Of a DNA stretch of 60,314 nucleotides, positions 33,712 to 50,181 are shown one piece after another (the stretch's first letter is position 1; each line of letters opens with the position of its first letter). Position numbers and translations under genes: made by a program. Origin of the DNA: an uncultured bacterium (GTDB taxonomy: Bacteria > Actinomycetota > Coriobacteriia > Coriobacteriales > Coriobacteriaceae); assembly GCA_905214465.1 (NCBI GenBank), contig CAJMMD010000014.1, positions 1 through 60,314 on the forward strand. The letters run 5' to 3'. The notes beneath the pieces were generated by a model. That model saw only the letters and a program-made list of their open reading frames with translations, did not search any database and was not told the DNA's origin.

Positions 33712-34788
33712 TTACGAATAGACGATGGTAAAGGGTTCTTCCGTTTGAGTCTCTCCTGTTGATGTGTACCTCGTGCCCTCGAGGGTTACCGAGGCCACTT
33801 GATCGACATTGATCAGCTTCGTTGGCACCCAAATGTTCTCTCCGCTATTGCGCGCATAAGAAAAATATAAGTTGAACACCCCTGCGTCGTCATCTTCGAT
33901 AATCTGCTCCGATCCATCCTTGTAGCTGACGGTCAGCTTATTATCAACTGCTTCATAGCCCAAATCATCAATGTGCGTCTGGATGGAAAACGGGCTAATC
34001 TCAAGAGGCGAGTCACCGGAGCGGAGTCCCTTTGTATCGACGTACGCTCCAATATTGAACTCGGGTGTCGACGCCTCAAACTGCCTCGCACTCTCACCTT
34101 CACCCTCGGTCCAGTGGATATTCCAGGTGACCGCATGTTGAAAATCTCGCTCGCGATCCATAGCGGCAAAGTACATCGTGCCATTAATGACCGTGTCACT
34201 TGATGTGTCCTTATCAATTGTGCTGCGTGTGTCAGCCCATTCCTCGCCGAACTTCATGTCGGGCGTGCCGATGCCTTGTTCTTCTTCACCATAGAGAACA
34301 AGTTCGCCAGTCTCTGCCGCCGGCTTGTAGTAGTTAACACCATTTGGATTGGACAACGTAAACGTCACGGCACCGCAACCGTTTTTATCGATAGCCATAT
34401 CATGAATGTCGAGTGTATAGCCGTTGCCCTCGACGGACAGATTGACCTTCTGTACTGAACCCTCCAAGCTTTGGGGCGCGATACCATCACCAAACTCTCT
34501 GGTGTAGGTATATTTAGTCCCCGACGAGCCACCTTGAGTCCAGGTAATGGACTCTCCGTTGCCATGGTTTCCCCAGGCAGAGGCAAAATAACTGGAATTG
34601 ACGACGGCGTAGGCGACCCCTCCGGTCGCCAGCACTCCGGCAAGGCATCCGATTACGGCAACATACAGAGGCTTCGCGTGACCCTTTCGACGAAGCGGCT
34701 CACCCGCAGCGGCATTAAGGACACGATCGGCAAGATCGCTATCGGCTTGGACGGACTCGAAGGCCTGTTTGATTTGGTTGGATTTCAC
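33712..34788 (-). CDS. Putative membrane anti-sigma factor / sigma partner
   Basis: A 358-residue single-pass membrane protein. Residues 1-39 are cytosolic and charged, about 41-63 form a membrane helix (PLYVAVIGCLAGVLATGGVA), and the remaining 295 residues are extracytosolic, beta-rich, with few cysteines. The GTG start at 34788 follows aggaggg and lies inside the last 50 bases of the ECF sigma gene, so the two are coupled. That layout fits a sigma-regulating sensor resembling DUF4179/RsgI-like proteins. I see no zinc anti-sigma (HxxxCxxC) motif. Confidence 0.65.
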   Translation of the reverse strand: MKSNQIKQAFESVQADSDLADRVLNAAAGEPLRRKGHAKPLYVAVIGCLAGVLATGGVAYAVVNSSYFASAWGNHGNGESITWTQGGSSGTKYTYTREFGDGIAPQSLEGSVQKVNLSVEGNGYTLDIHDMAIDKNGCGAVTFTLSNPNGVNYYKPAAETGELVLYGEEEQGIGTPDMKFGEEWADTRSTIDKDTSSDTVINGTMYFAAMDRERDFQHAVTWNIHWTEGEGESARQFEASTPEFNIGAYVDTKGLRSGDSPLEISPFSIQTHIDDLGYEAVDNKLTVSYKDGSEQIIEDDDAGVFNLYFSYARNSGENIWVPTKLINVDQVASVTLEGTRYTSTGETQTEEPFTIVYS

Positions 34789-35257
34789 GGTCGCCCTCCT
34801 CTAGGATGAACTTGAGTTTCGATCTGCCGCGAGCTAAACGCGTTCGAACTGTCGCGGCTGGTACGTGCAGCAACTCGGCAATCTCTGAAGTCGAGAAGCC
34901 CAGATAGTAATAGAGCACGATGGGGATACGGAATCGTTCCGGAAGCCGCATGACATCTGACAGGACGGCCTTGGTCTCATCCTGCGCTGTCGAAAGCGAC
35001 TCGGCCAGGTTCTCAATATCCTCCACACGCCTCCATGGCTTTCGAAAGAGAGATTTGCATTCATTGATCGTGACCCGGATAAGCCATCGACGAAGATGTT
35101 CCCAGCTTTCAAATTGCGCATCGCCTTTGAGTAACTTCAGAAAGACGTCTTGAGCAACATCATCGGCGTCAGCGCGATCGCGCAGATACGTCAAAGCGAT
35201 CCGGAACACGACATCCCGGTGGTCTTCGACCGCCTGTCTAAATGCTTGTTCTTCCAT
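34739..35257 (-). CDS. ECF-type RNA polymerase sigma factor
   Basis: A 172-residue two-domain sigma factor. Region 2 holds YLRDRADADDVAQDVFLKLL (about 24-43) and region 4 holds YYLGFSTSEIAELLHVPAATVRTRLARGR (about 114-142), the -35-binding helix-turn-helix. Start at ATG 35257 with gggaggtgatt upstream; the longer frame reads through intergenic repeats. Co-encoded with its likely membrane partner. Targets unknown; the divergent zinc-ribbon gene is an obvious candidate. Confidence 0.85.
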   Translation of the reverse strand: MEEQAFRQAVEDHRDVVFRIALTYLRDRADADDVAQDVFLKLLKGDAQFESWEHLRRWLIRVTINECKSLFRKPWRRVEDIENLAESLSTAQDETKAVLSDVMRLPERFRIPIVLYYYLGFSTSEIAELLHVPAATVRTRLARGRSKLKFILEEGDREIQPNQTGLRVRPSR

Positions 35258-35410
35258 AATCACCTCCCGGTGACATTGATGGTTCTTGATGAGGCCCTCA
35301 CCATAGATACGCTTTGACCGAACGGAATGTTTCAAATTCAAGCAGTAAAAACCTACCAAAAATAACCTGTCCCTTATTGGCGAAAGGAATCCCCTTCTGT
35401 GCGCGGGGGC

Positions 35411-35445
35411 GGATTCCCGGAACGGGCGGCCCGTTCCGGGAATCC
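35411..35445. repeat. Coreless palindrome A4
   Basis: A perfect 16-base inverted repeat with a 3-base loop (ggattcccggaacggg / cgg). The flanks (aaaggaatcccc at left, aatccgacgtgctcg and caacgttcc at right) match the flanks of A2 closely, but no 69-base core is present. It lies in the divergent region between the ECF sigma gene and the zinc-ribbon gene. Confidence 0.65.
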
Positions 35446-35562
35446 GACGTGCTCGATGGGGCAACGTTCCTCACTCATTACTTCATGTTGCGCAACTCGC
35501 AATGAACGTCAATGCAAGTGTATTCTTAGAAAACAACATAGAAACCCAAGGGAAGGAGATCG

Positions 35563-36754
35563 ATGTTCTGTCCAGCATGCGGGACTAAAAACCCCGATGA
35601 CGCAAGATTCTGCGCAAGCTGTGGCAAGCCGCTTCCGCAGGGGGGGTACAGCCGATTACTCGGTAAGCGCAGGCGCGCCTAGTGCAATGCCAACGGGCAT
35701 CGTGCAGAAGCGCGGACACAAACCGCCTATGCCCGTCATCGCCGGAGGCATTGTTGCCGCCGTCATCGTTATCGCCGCTGCAGCCTTTGCCCTCATCCCC
35801 AGGGGTCCCGAAGTCAGGGATTGCCTCAACGACTACTCGTGGGACGAGATCTCACAGATCTCCCAGCTCATCTCCAAGAAGGGCGACCAGAACGGCGCCA
35901 TCGAGGTCGCCAAGAAGTATCATCTCTGCACGAGCGACGGAAAGCTCGATGGCACCCAGACTAAGGACGTCACGCTCTCCGGCGGCACGCAGGCAAAAGT
36001 CATGATCATGGGCTTCAATCACGACGACAAGTCCGACGGCTCCGGCAAGGCCGGCATCACGTTCATCTTTACGGATGACGTGGCAAAGCAAAACATATGC
36101 GAGAAATCAGACATGGACAGTCTGTTCCAAGAAATCCAAGATAAAGAATCAGCCACGCTCAGTTGGGAGGACACCTCCCTGCATACATGGTTGACCGATT
36201 CGTTTACCAGCCAGCTCCCTTCCGAGCTGAGCGATAAGATCGTCTCCGTGAACAAAACGGATGCCGTAATGCCGCTAATCGGCTATACGACCACAAACTA
36301 TTACGACGAGGTTATTTCAGTCGCGGATATTGACGAGGATTCCGACCCAAAGACGACAACGAGCTCGGATAAGCTGTGGCTTCCCTCCTATGTTGAAATC
36401 GCATCGCCCGATGACACCGGCATAGAGGACTTCGGGTTTTGGAGCTATCCTCTTCTGGAAGGCTCCCAGTACCAGCTCTTTAGGGACACCGGCTTAAAGC
36501 AGGGCGAGCCCAATAGCATCCTCGGTACCTACAACTCGGAAGAAGGAGGCGGCTGGTGGCTACGTACATGGGGAACATACGGAACCGATTCGTGGGGCGA
36601 ATCCGATTCGGGCGTCCATTTTGACCCTTGTTTTATGGGAATTTGTTCCGATGGTGACGGCGAAGCGGCCTGTTACCGCAATGACTACCAACCCTATTCA
36701 TACAACAAGTACGGCGACCCCATTTTTGGCGTAAGACCTGCGTTCTGCATCTAG
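35563..36754 (+). CDS. Zinc-ribbon membrane protein with DUF6273-like domain, frameshifted at a G7 tract
   Basis: Starts MFCPACGTKNPDDARFCASC after aaggagatcg: a two-CxxC zinc ribbon. The frame runs into seven Gs at 35640-35646 and stops soon after, at a TAG near 35680-35682. Dropping one G joins it to the next frame, giving PQGGTADYSVSAG, a membrane helix at about 60-85 (VIAGGIVAAVIVIAAAAFALIP), and a large extracytosolic region ending WWLRTWGTYGT ... GVRPAFCI, as in DUF6273 modules. The total is about 397 residues. It may be phase-variable, a pseudogene, or a sequencing slip at the homopolymer. Confidence 0.65.
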
Positions 36755-36786
36755 CCCGCAAACTAGACATATCGTTCTACTATCAC

Positions 36787-36848
36787 AAAGTAGAGCTCCA
36801 TCACAAGGGCCCGGTTCGAAACTTCGAATCGGGCCCTTACTCTACTTT
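36787..36848 (+). terminator. Terminator after the zinc-ribbon gene
   Basis: aagggcccg (36805-) pairs with cgggccctt (to 36837), extended by aaagtagag/ctctacttt outer arms. It lies 33 bases past the stop codon. Confidence 0.8.
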
Positions 36849-36944
36849 ACCTGTGCACGACGCTCATTTGTTGCCCTAAACAGCATAGAGGTAGCACCTT
36901 CATGGCCATTCGTCTCCCTCATCGTTTATGAAACGAAGTGTTTT

Positions 36945-37074
36945 TTCGGAAGTATGCGGCAAATTTTGAACTTGCTGAGCGCACAAGGGTTTTGCGATAT
37001 TAAACCAGCAGGTAGATCGCTTGAGCATATGCGGTGTGGTCGACCCATCAGGATTTTTGCCGCATACTTCCGAA
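36945..37074. repeat. Repeat B2 (MITE-like, 130 bp)
   Basis: Second copy of B1 in the same orientation, with the same perfect 19-base terminal inverted repeats. Together B1 and B2 flank the ECF/zinc-ribbon island between rpsL and rpoC. Confidence 0.8.
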
Positions 37075-37088
37075 TCCGCACCTCAAAA

Positions 37089-37119
37089 TGATCCGTTTTC
37101 CTCCGTCCCCAAGGGATCA
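37089..37119. repeat. Repeat D1
   Basis: A 31-base word starting tgatccgttttcctccg and ending agggatca, repeated with a few changes at 60170-60200. In both places a gcattgacctt/ggtcatgc hairpin follows about 60-85 bases later. Confidence 0.55.
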
Positions 37120-37181
37120 GCGGAACGTAACAGGTTGAGCGCACATAAGCGAGCGGCCCCCAGAGCGTACAAGGTGGCATG

Positions 37182-37223
37182 AAAAAGGCAGGGCATTGAC
37201 CTTTTGGTCATGCCCTGCCTTTT
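37182..37223 (-). terminator. Terminator after rpoC
   Basis: aaaaggcagggcat pairs with atgccctgcctttt around tgacc/ggtca, leaving a U run on the minus strand, 74 bases beyond the rpoC stop. Confidence 0.75.
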
Positions 37224-37296
37224 GAATGACAGATTGTAGCTCTGGGGGCCGCGCAGCGACGGAGGTCGCCGCCGTTCGTTAGAACGGCGGAACTAG

Positions 37297-45273
<7,977 letters not shown>

Positions 45274-45346
45274 CAGGTTTTTCCTCCTTCACGGAAATGC
45301 TCGGTGGGTTGGCGAGGCATAGCTTCGCCAGTTATCGCAACCTAAT

Positions 45347-45374
45347 AGTTTATCAGGTAGCGACCGTTGGGCAA
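45347..45374 (-). promoter_or_regulatory. Possible rpoBC promoter
   Basis: Minus strand TTGCCC (45369-45374), a 16-base gap, TAAACT (45347-45352), giving a leader of about 70 bases that contains a tggcga/tcgcca hairpin. Confidence 0.45.
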
Positions 45375-45451
45375 GAAAAGCCTTGACGCGATTGAGTTTT
45401 TGGAGTAGCAAAGTTTTTCGACAGAAAACACGCAGGTAGATGTATGTGTAT

Positions 45452-45465
45452 CGAACATATGTTCA
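45452..45465. promoter_or_regulatory. LexA-box-like palindrome upstream of rpoB
   Basis: CGAACATATGTTCA, with a perfect 12-base palindrome at 45453-45464. This is close to the actinobacterial/Gram-positive SOS box CGAAC-N4-GTTCG. It lies about 80 bases beyond the candidate rpoB -35. It could be chance. Confidence 0.4.
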
Positions 45466-45506
45466 TATATTTTCTGTGAACAGAGAGCCGGAAATCGCAG
45501 CTCTTA

Positions 45507-45541
45507 TAAAAAACGGGCGCGAACCGAGGTCCGCGCCCGTA
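45507..45541 (-). terminator. Terminator after galU
   Basis: acgggcgcg (45513-45521) pairs with cgcgcccgt (45532-45540), with TTTTTTAT after it on the minus strand. Confidence 0.9.
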
Positions 45542-45560
45542 AATGTCGATGTCCGAAGGC

Positions 45561-46478
45561 TTACTTGCGCATCAATCCGCCGCGCTCGTCGATGGCGTCC
45601 CAGAAGGCGCCGGCAAAGCGAGGATCGTTTGCAGCCATGAGGGCGTTGGTGGCCATCCAACCAGACGGGGTACCGGTATCGTAGCCCGACAGCGGGTCGA
45701 TAACGACAGCGTACATGGCCTCTCGGTCGAGCGAGCGGGCCATGGCGTCGGTCAGCTGGATCTCGCCGCCCTTACCGGCCTGCTGATCGGCCAGCAGGTC
45801 CATGACCAACGGGCTCAGCAGGTAGCGACCAACGATGTACAGGTTGGACGGAGCCGCCTCGGGAGCGGGTTTCTCGACCAGACCACCGATGCGCCAAACG
45901 GCACCGGGCTCGTCATCGGCGGCATTCTCGAAGCCCTCGAGAGAGCCCACGCGATCGCCGGCGATGACGCCATAGCGGCTGACTTCCTCGGGAGCGCACG
46001 CGGCAACGGCGATAACCGAAGCGCCACCGTGCTCCTTGGAGACAGCGAGCATCTTGTCACAGATGTCGCGGTTGGGCACAACATAGTCGCCCAGAAGAAC
46101 CAGGAAGTTCTCCCCTGCCACAGCGTCGGCAGCAGAGCGAATGGCGTGACCGAGGCCCTTGGGCTCGTACTGATAACGGAAGTCAACCGGCATACCGCCC
46201 GCATGGGCGACAGCGTCGGCGTAGGCGTCCTTACCGCGCTCGCGTAGCAGGTTCTCGAGCGAACGGTCGGGCTGGAAGTAGTTCAGCAGCTCGGGCTTGC
46301 CGGGCGAGGTAACGATGATGGCGTCGTCGACCTCCTCGGGGTCGAGTGCCTCCTCAACGACATACTGAATGACCGGCTTGTCGAGCACCGGCAGCATCTC
46401 TTTGGGCGTGCACTTGGTGCCAGGCAGAAAACGCGTGCCAAGACCGGCGGCGGGGATGATTGCCTTCATGTTATTCAA
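45561..46478 (-). CDS. galU: UTP-glucose-1-phosphate uridylyltransferase
   Basis: A 305-residue nucleotidyltransferase that makes UDP-glucose for glycan and exopolysaccharide synthesis. IPAAGLGTRFLPGTKCTPKEMLPV (about 8-31) binds UTP, KGLGHAI follows near 107, and EIQLTDAM near 237. The start may be Met4 (46469). It is inserted between rplL and rpoB, and has its own terminator. Confidence 0.93.
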   Translation of the reverse strand: MNNMKAIIPAAGLGTRFLPGTKCTPKEMLPVLDKPVIQYVVEEALDPEEVDDAIIVTSPGKPELLNYFQPDRSLENLLRERGKDAYADAVAHAGGMPVDFRYQYEPKGLGHAIRSAADAVAGENFLVLLGDYVVPNRDICDKMLAVSKEHGGASVIAVAACAPEEVSRYGVIAGDRVGSLEGFENAADDEPGAVWRIGGLVEKPAPEAAPSNLYIVGRYLLSPLVMDLLADQQAGKGGEIQLTDAMARSLDREAMYAVVIDPLSGYDTGTPSGWMATNALMAANDPRFAGAFWDAIDERGGLMRK

Positions 46479-46721
46479 GGATCCTTTCGCAGGCGCAGAA
46501 TACGCCCTGTGCGTGCAGCACGGCGGCCGCAGACCAAATTGCGATACCGAAGTATCTTACCGCCGGAGACATACGTCGCCGTAAGGCAAACGCAATTCTT
46601 CAGCAGGTCAACGCAAATTATTGCTCGAATGGTGCAATTTTACGCCCCAGCGGTAACGGGATTGGCACGGCGAAGACAACGGTGTTCTGCATGCCGAGCA
46701 ATGGGAATGAGGGGTCATAAC

Positions 46722-46755
46722 AAAAAAGACGGGGCTCGCAATGCGAACCCCGTCT
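46722..46755 (-). terminator. Terminator after rplL
   Basis: agacggggctcgca pairs with tgcgaaccccgtct, followed by a TTTTTTG run on the minus strand. It separates rplJL from galU and rpoBC. Confidence 0.9.
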
Positions 46756-46782
46756 GCAAAGAAATCTGGCGAGAAAGCCTGA

Positions 46783-47160
46783 TTACTTGAGGGTGACAGC
46801 AGCGCCAGCAGCCTCGAGCTTCTCCTTGGCAGCCTCGGCGTCCTCCTTCTTGGCACCCTCGAGAACAGCCTTGGGAGCGCCCTCGACGACCTCCTTGGCC
46901 TCCTTCAGGCCAAGGTTGGTGAGCTCACGGACGGCCTTGATGACCTGGATCTTGTTGTCGCCGAAGCCCTCGAGCACGACGTCAAACTCGGTCTTCTCCT
47001 CGGCCTCAGCAGCGCCAGCAGCGGGAGCGGCGACAACAGCGGCAGGAGCAGCGGCGGAAACGCCGAAGGTGTCCTCGATAGCCTTGACGAGCTCGGAAGC
47101 CTCGAGAAGGGTCATTTCCTTAAGAGCATCGATGATCTCATCGGTGGTAAGCTTAGCCAT
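46783..47160 (-). CDS. rplL: 50S ribosomal protein L7/L12
   Basis: A 125-residue stalk protein that recruits translation GTPases. It starts MAKLTTDEIIDALKEMTL, has an Ala-rich hinge near 38-55, then the C-terminal EKTEFDVVLEGFGDNKIQVIKAVR domain. I start at 47160; an 11-residue upstream extension is not conserved. Confidence 0.97.
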   Translation of the reverse strand: MAKLTTDEIIDALKEMTLLEASELVKAIEDTFGVSAAAPAAVVAAPAAGAAEAEEKTEFDVVLEGFGDNKIQVIKAVRELTNLGLKEAKEVVEGAPKAVLEGAKKEDAEAAKEKLEAAGAAVTLK

Positions 47161-47262
47161 TTCTAAGTCCTTTCGGTTTCCGTGCGGATGCACGGAGATC
47201 AGTTAAAACACGGCGCGAATGCGCCTGGGGTGCGGCGTTGCCGCCGCGGGTGAAAGCAGCGA

Positions 47263-47784
47263 CTAGGCTGCCTTCTGCTCGGAGACCTGCTGGATCGAAC
47301 GAGCGAGACCAGAGGAAACGCCGTTGACGCAGACAGCGATGTCGCGAGCGAAACCGGAGATGAGACCGGCGATCTGGCCGAGAAGCTGATCCTTGGTGGG
47401 CAGCTCGGCGATAGCCTTAACATCATCAGCGGAAACGGCCTTGCCGTCGGAGATACCGCCCTTGATCTCAAGGACGCCCTTGGACTTAGCAGAGAAGTCC
47501 TTAAGGGCCTTAGCGGCCTCGACCGGCTCGGTCTCGTAGAACACATAAGCGACGGGGCCGGCGAGGATCTCGTCGAGCTCGGGCTGCTCCTGGTTCTTGA
47601 GAGCGATCTTGACCAGGTTGTTCTTGTAGACCTTCATCTCGGCGCCGCACTCGCGAAGCTGATGACGCAGCTCCTGAGCCTGCTTAACCGTCAGACCGTT
47701 GTAGTTGACAACGAACAGACCGGCGTTCTCGGCGATACGGGACTCGATCTCTGCAACCTTGTCGATTTTGTACTGCTGGGGCAT
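47263..47784 (-). CDS. rplJ: 50S ribosomal protein L10
   Basis: A 173-residue stalk base that holds L7/L12 dimers through its C-terminal helix. VVNYNGLTVKQAQELRHQLRECG (about 26-48) and VYKNNLVKIAL are typical. Its ATG follows gaggagg. L10-L12 complexes usually repress their own leader, which is present upstream. Confidence 0.96.
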   Translation of the reverse strand: MPQQYKIDKVAEIESRIAENAGLFVVNYNGLTVKQAQELRHQLRECGAEMKVYKNNLVKIALKNQEQPELDEILAGPVAYVFYETEPVEAAKALKDFSAKSKGVLEIKGGISDGKAVSADDVKAIAELPTKDQLLGQIAGLISGFARDIAVCVNGVSSGLARSIQQVSEQKAA

Positions 47785-47846
47785 GAATTACACCTCCTCG
47801 AATTCTTTCCGGGCACGGTCCGCCACAAGGACGTGACGGGGGCATG

Positions 47847-47998
47847 TCCAAAAAGAAAGCCCCCGCGCTGCATGAGCGACGGGGGCGAGAAGACATATCT
47901 ACTCGACCACCTCGGCTGGCGGGATGTCCCATTAAGCTTGCGGGTAAGACCCGTTTGCGCCGGCTGTCTCTGGCAGCGGATTCGTGCGTGAACCGAAA
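47847..47998 (-). ncRNA. L10 leader with attenuator-like hairpin
   Basis: A leader between the rplJ promoter and gene. Its first part (from about 47990) has AGACAGCCGGCG and later CCAGCCGAGG, resembling the conserved core of the ribosomal L10 leader. The second part, 47859-47886, is a gcccccg/cgggggc hairpin followed on the minus strand by TTTCTTTTT, which looks like a transcription attenuator. Autogenous control by L10-L7/L12 is the likely role. Confidence 0.6.
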
Positions 47999-48000
47999 GT

Positions 48001-48029
48001 ATTATGGCGGGGACCCCGGCGTCGGTCAA
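48001..48029 (-). promoter_or_regulatory. Promoter of rplJL
   Basis: Minus strand TTGACC (48024-48029), a 17-base spacer, CATAAT (48001-48006). The best-looking promoter in the window. Confidence 0.7.
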
Positions 48030-48067
48030 CGGCAACCCTGGCTGCACACAATTCCACCATCTCGGTC

Positions 48068-48193
48068 GCGCCGCCAAAGGCCAGGCGCAAGTTTTTCGCT
48101 CGGTCAGGTCCTGGGCTCGCACGAAGAGCACATTAAGTGCTCTTCGGCTCGTGCGGAATCTACGAAAACCTTGCGCCTGGCCTTCGGCGGCGC
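48068..48193. repeat. Long palindrome A3 upstream of rplJ
   Basis: 31-base arms (48068-48098, 48163-48193) match as reverse complements at 29 of 31 positions. The 64-base core (48099-48162) contains the same agagcacattaagtgctct hairpin and the flanking tcctg and gtgcggaa words as A1 and A2, but is more diverged. It lies 39 bases beyond the rplJ -35 box, after the aminotransferase stop. Confidence 0.8.
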
Positions 48194-48290
48194 GTGCCTG
48201 CGTTGACTTTGGGCAGCCCGGGTTTTCGTTGGCTGACGCCCCCACTCATAATGCTTGGGTCGGTGGGCTGATGGGTTGGGTCCCGCTGGG

Positions 48291-49427
48291 CTACAGGGTT
48301 GAAACGAAGGTGGATAAGCGGTGGAGACCTTCGTCCAGGTTTTCGTCGGAGACGCAGTAGCTTAGGCGGATGTGGCCTTCGGTGCCGAAGCAGTCGCCCG
48401 GGACTAGGGCTACGTTGGCCTCTTTGATGGCTTTGATGCAGAAGTCTTCGCTTGTCAGGCCGAATTGTTTGATGCTGGGGAAGGCGTAGAAGGCGCCTGC
48501 CGGTTCCACTACGTCGAGGCCCATGGCGTCTAAGGCTGCGAGTACGCGTTCGCGGCGGGCTCGGTAGACTTTGAGCATGGGGGTTGGGTCGACAGTCAGG
48601 GCTCGGGCTGCGGCGTCCATCTCGAAGGAGACGGCGCTCGATACTAGGTATTGGTGGGCCTTTGCGATCTCGGCGATGACGGGGGTTGTAGCGGCGAGCC
48701 AGCCCAAGCGCCAGCCGGTCATGGCCCAGGGCTTGGAGAAGCTCTCGATGACTACCGTCTGCTCGCGCAGCTCCGGGTGGCGCTGGGCAAAGCGCTCGTA
48801 GCCATCCACATAGACGAGGCGGTTGTACACGTCGTCGCAGACCACGTAGATGCCCGTCTGTTCCGCCACGCGCGCCACGGCATCGAGCGATGCCGCGTTG
48901 AGGATGCAGCCCGTGGGATTGTTGGGCGAGCAGATGACGATGGCCTTGGTCGCTGGGGTCACACAGGCGCGAAGCGCTTCCTCGTCAACCTGAAATTGCG
49001 CAGGTTCCGTATCCAAAAAGACCGCTTTGGCGTGATTGGCCACGACGATGCTCTCGTACAGACCAAAAGCCGGCGTGGGGATAATAACCTCGTCGCCGGG
49101 GTTGAGCATAGCCATGAATGTTGCCGACAGGGCCTCGGTCGCGCCGTCGGTCAGGATGACCTCGTCGGCGGAAAACGCCAGGCGCGCATCCCCCATGTAG
49201 GCAGACAGTGCCTCGCGCAGGGCGGGGCGACCGTTGTTGGGCGGATAGTGCGTGTCGCCGCGGTCGAGCGAGGCCGTCACCTCGGCGCTAATCACATCGG
49301 GCGTGGGAAAATCGGGCTCGCCAAGCGCAAGCGCGATGCACCCTGGGTGCTGGGCGGCGAGCGCGTTGATCCGGCGGATGCCGGAGGGCTTGAGCGTGGC
49401 AAGCGAGGTGTTCATAGGCAGACGCAT
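48291..49427 (-). CDS. Class I/II PLP-dependent aminotransferase
   Basis: A 378-residue fold-type I enzyme. ALGEPDFPTPD (34-44), DGATEALSATF (about 93-103), SPNNPTGCILN (about 166-176) and the PLP-binding SFSKPWAMTGWRLGW (Lys about 232) are present. It belongs to the aspartate/aromatic/N-acetyl-diaminopimelate-like group; the amino acid is not predictable. Start may be Met1 or Met5. Confidence 0.85.
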   Translation of the reverse strand: MRLPMNTSLATLKPSGIRRINALAAQHPGCIALALGEPDFPTPDVISAEVTASLDRGDTHYPPNNGRPALREALSAYMGDARLAFSADEVILTDGATEALSATFMAMLNPGDEVIIPTPAFGLYESIVVANHAKAVFLDTEPAQFQVDEEALRACVTPATKAIVICSPNNPTGCILNAASLDAVARVAEQTGIYVVCDDVYNRLVYVDGYERFAQRHPELREQTVVIESFSKPWAMTGWRLGWLAATTPVIAEIAKAHQYLVSSAVSFEMDAAARALTVDPTPMLKVYRARRERVLAALDAMGLDVVEPAGAFYAFPSIKQFGLTSEDFCIKAIKEANVALVPGDCFGTEGHIRLSYCVSDENLDEGLHRLSTFVSTL

Positions 49428-49520
49428 GGCGTTCCTTTCGTAAGGGTTGCACTAGGATAGCGCGGCGAGGCGCCGCCAGACGGTGTAACCTAAACGGAAA
49501 CGAACCGGAAAGGAGGCGGC

Positions 49521-50180
49521 ATGGAGACGACCGCACGCGGCGATGTACCAAAAACGTTGCAAACCATTGCGTATATCAGTATTCCCGAGAGCACCGATCT
49601 TGAGTTTTTGCTTTGGGACCTGCAGGATGCCATCGCGGCCTATGCCCGGCTTTCCGGCACCGCACTCCCCCACCCGGTTGACTTGAAGACAAATGACGTC
49701 GGTGCAGTCGATGGCATAGCGCTCGCCGTTGATGATGCATTTGACGATGAGGCAATGACCGCCGTCGAGCAGATACTCGATCGCCTTGGCGGTACGGGAA
49801 CGCGTGTCTATGCCATGATTCAAGCCGCACAAGAGGGCACTGAGCAGGCGCGCGGGGCCGCCGTTCGTCTGCACAAGGCATGCGAGCGCCAGGGCCAATT
49901 GTGGTGTGGCGGCGTTGTCATCTGCGCCGGCAGCGGCATTGCGGCGCTTCGTCGCTCCCCGCGCATGGGCCTCTTGCGCCGGCCTTTTTCGGAAGCGATG
50001 GATAAGCTTGTGGGCGCTGTGCGCATGGGCTGCTCCATTGAACATGCGCAGTTGCTTGGCGGTGGCAATGCCGGTGGCGTCGATGCCGACGGCATGGTGC
50101 GCGTCAAGCCTGCACTGCCCGCACCGATCTGGCATGCCATCATGAAACGCCTCGGCACCCGCGCCCAATCAGATATCTAA
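49521..50180 (+). CDS. Conserved hypothetical, possibly flavodoxin-like
   Basis: A 219-residue soluble protein behind a strong aaaggagg. I do not recognise it firmly. The segment RLHKACERQGQLWCGGVVICAGSG, then RRPFSEAMDKLVGAVRMG, recalls the C-terminal half of NAD(P)H-dependent flavodoxin-fold oxidoreductases, but no FMN-loop motif is visible at the N-terminus. It stands alone on the plus strand, with its stop codon one base from the convergent glycosylase gene. Confidence 0.6.
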   Translation: METTARGDVPKTLQTIAYISIPESTDLEFLLWDLQDAIAAYARLSGTALPHPVDLKTNDVGAVDGIALAVDDAFDDEAMTAVEQILDRLGGTGTRVYAMIQAAQEGTEQARGAAVRLHKACERQGQLWCGGVVICAGSGIAALRRSPRMGLLRRPFSEAMDKLVGAVRMGCSIEHAQLLGGGNAGGVDADGMVRVKPALPAPIWHAIMKRLGTRAQSDI

Positions 50181-50181
50181 A

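Noticed and set aside
35258..35464. N-terminal extension of the ECF sigma factor
   Set aside because: It runs through the coreless palindrome and has no sigma features; the ATG at 35257 has a good ribosome site.
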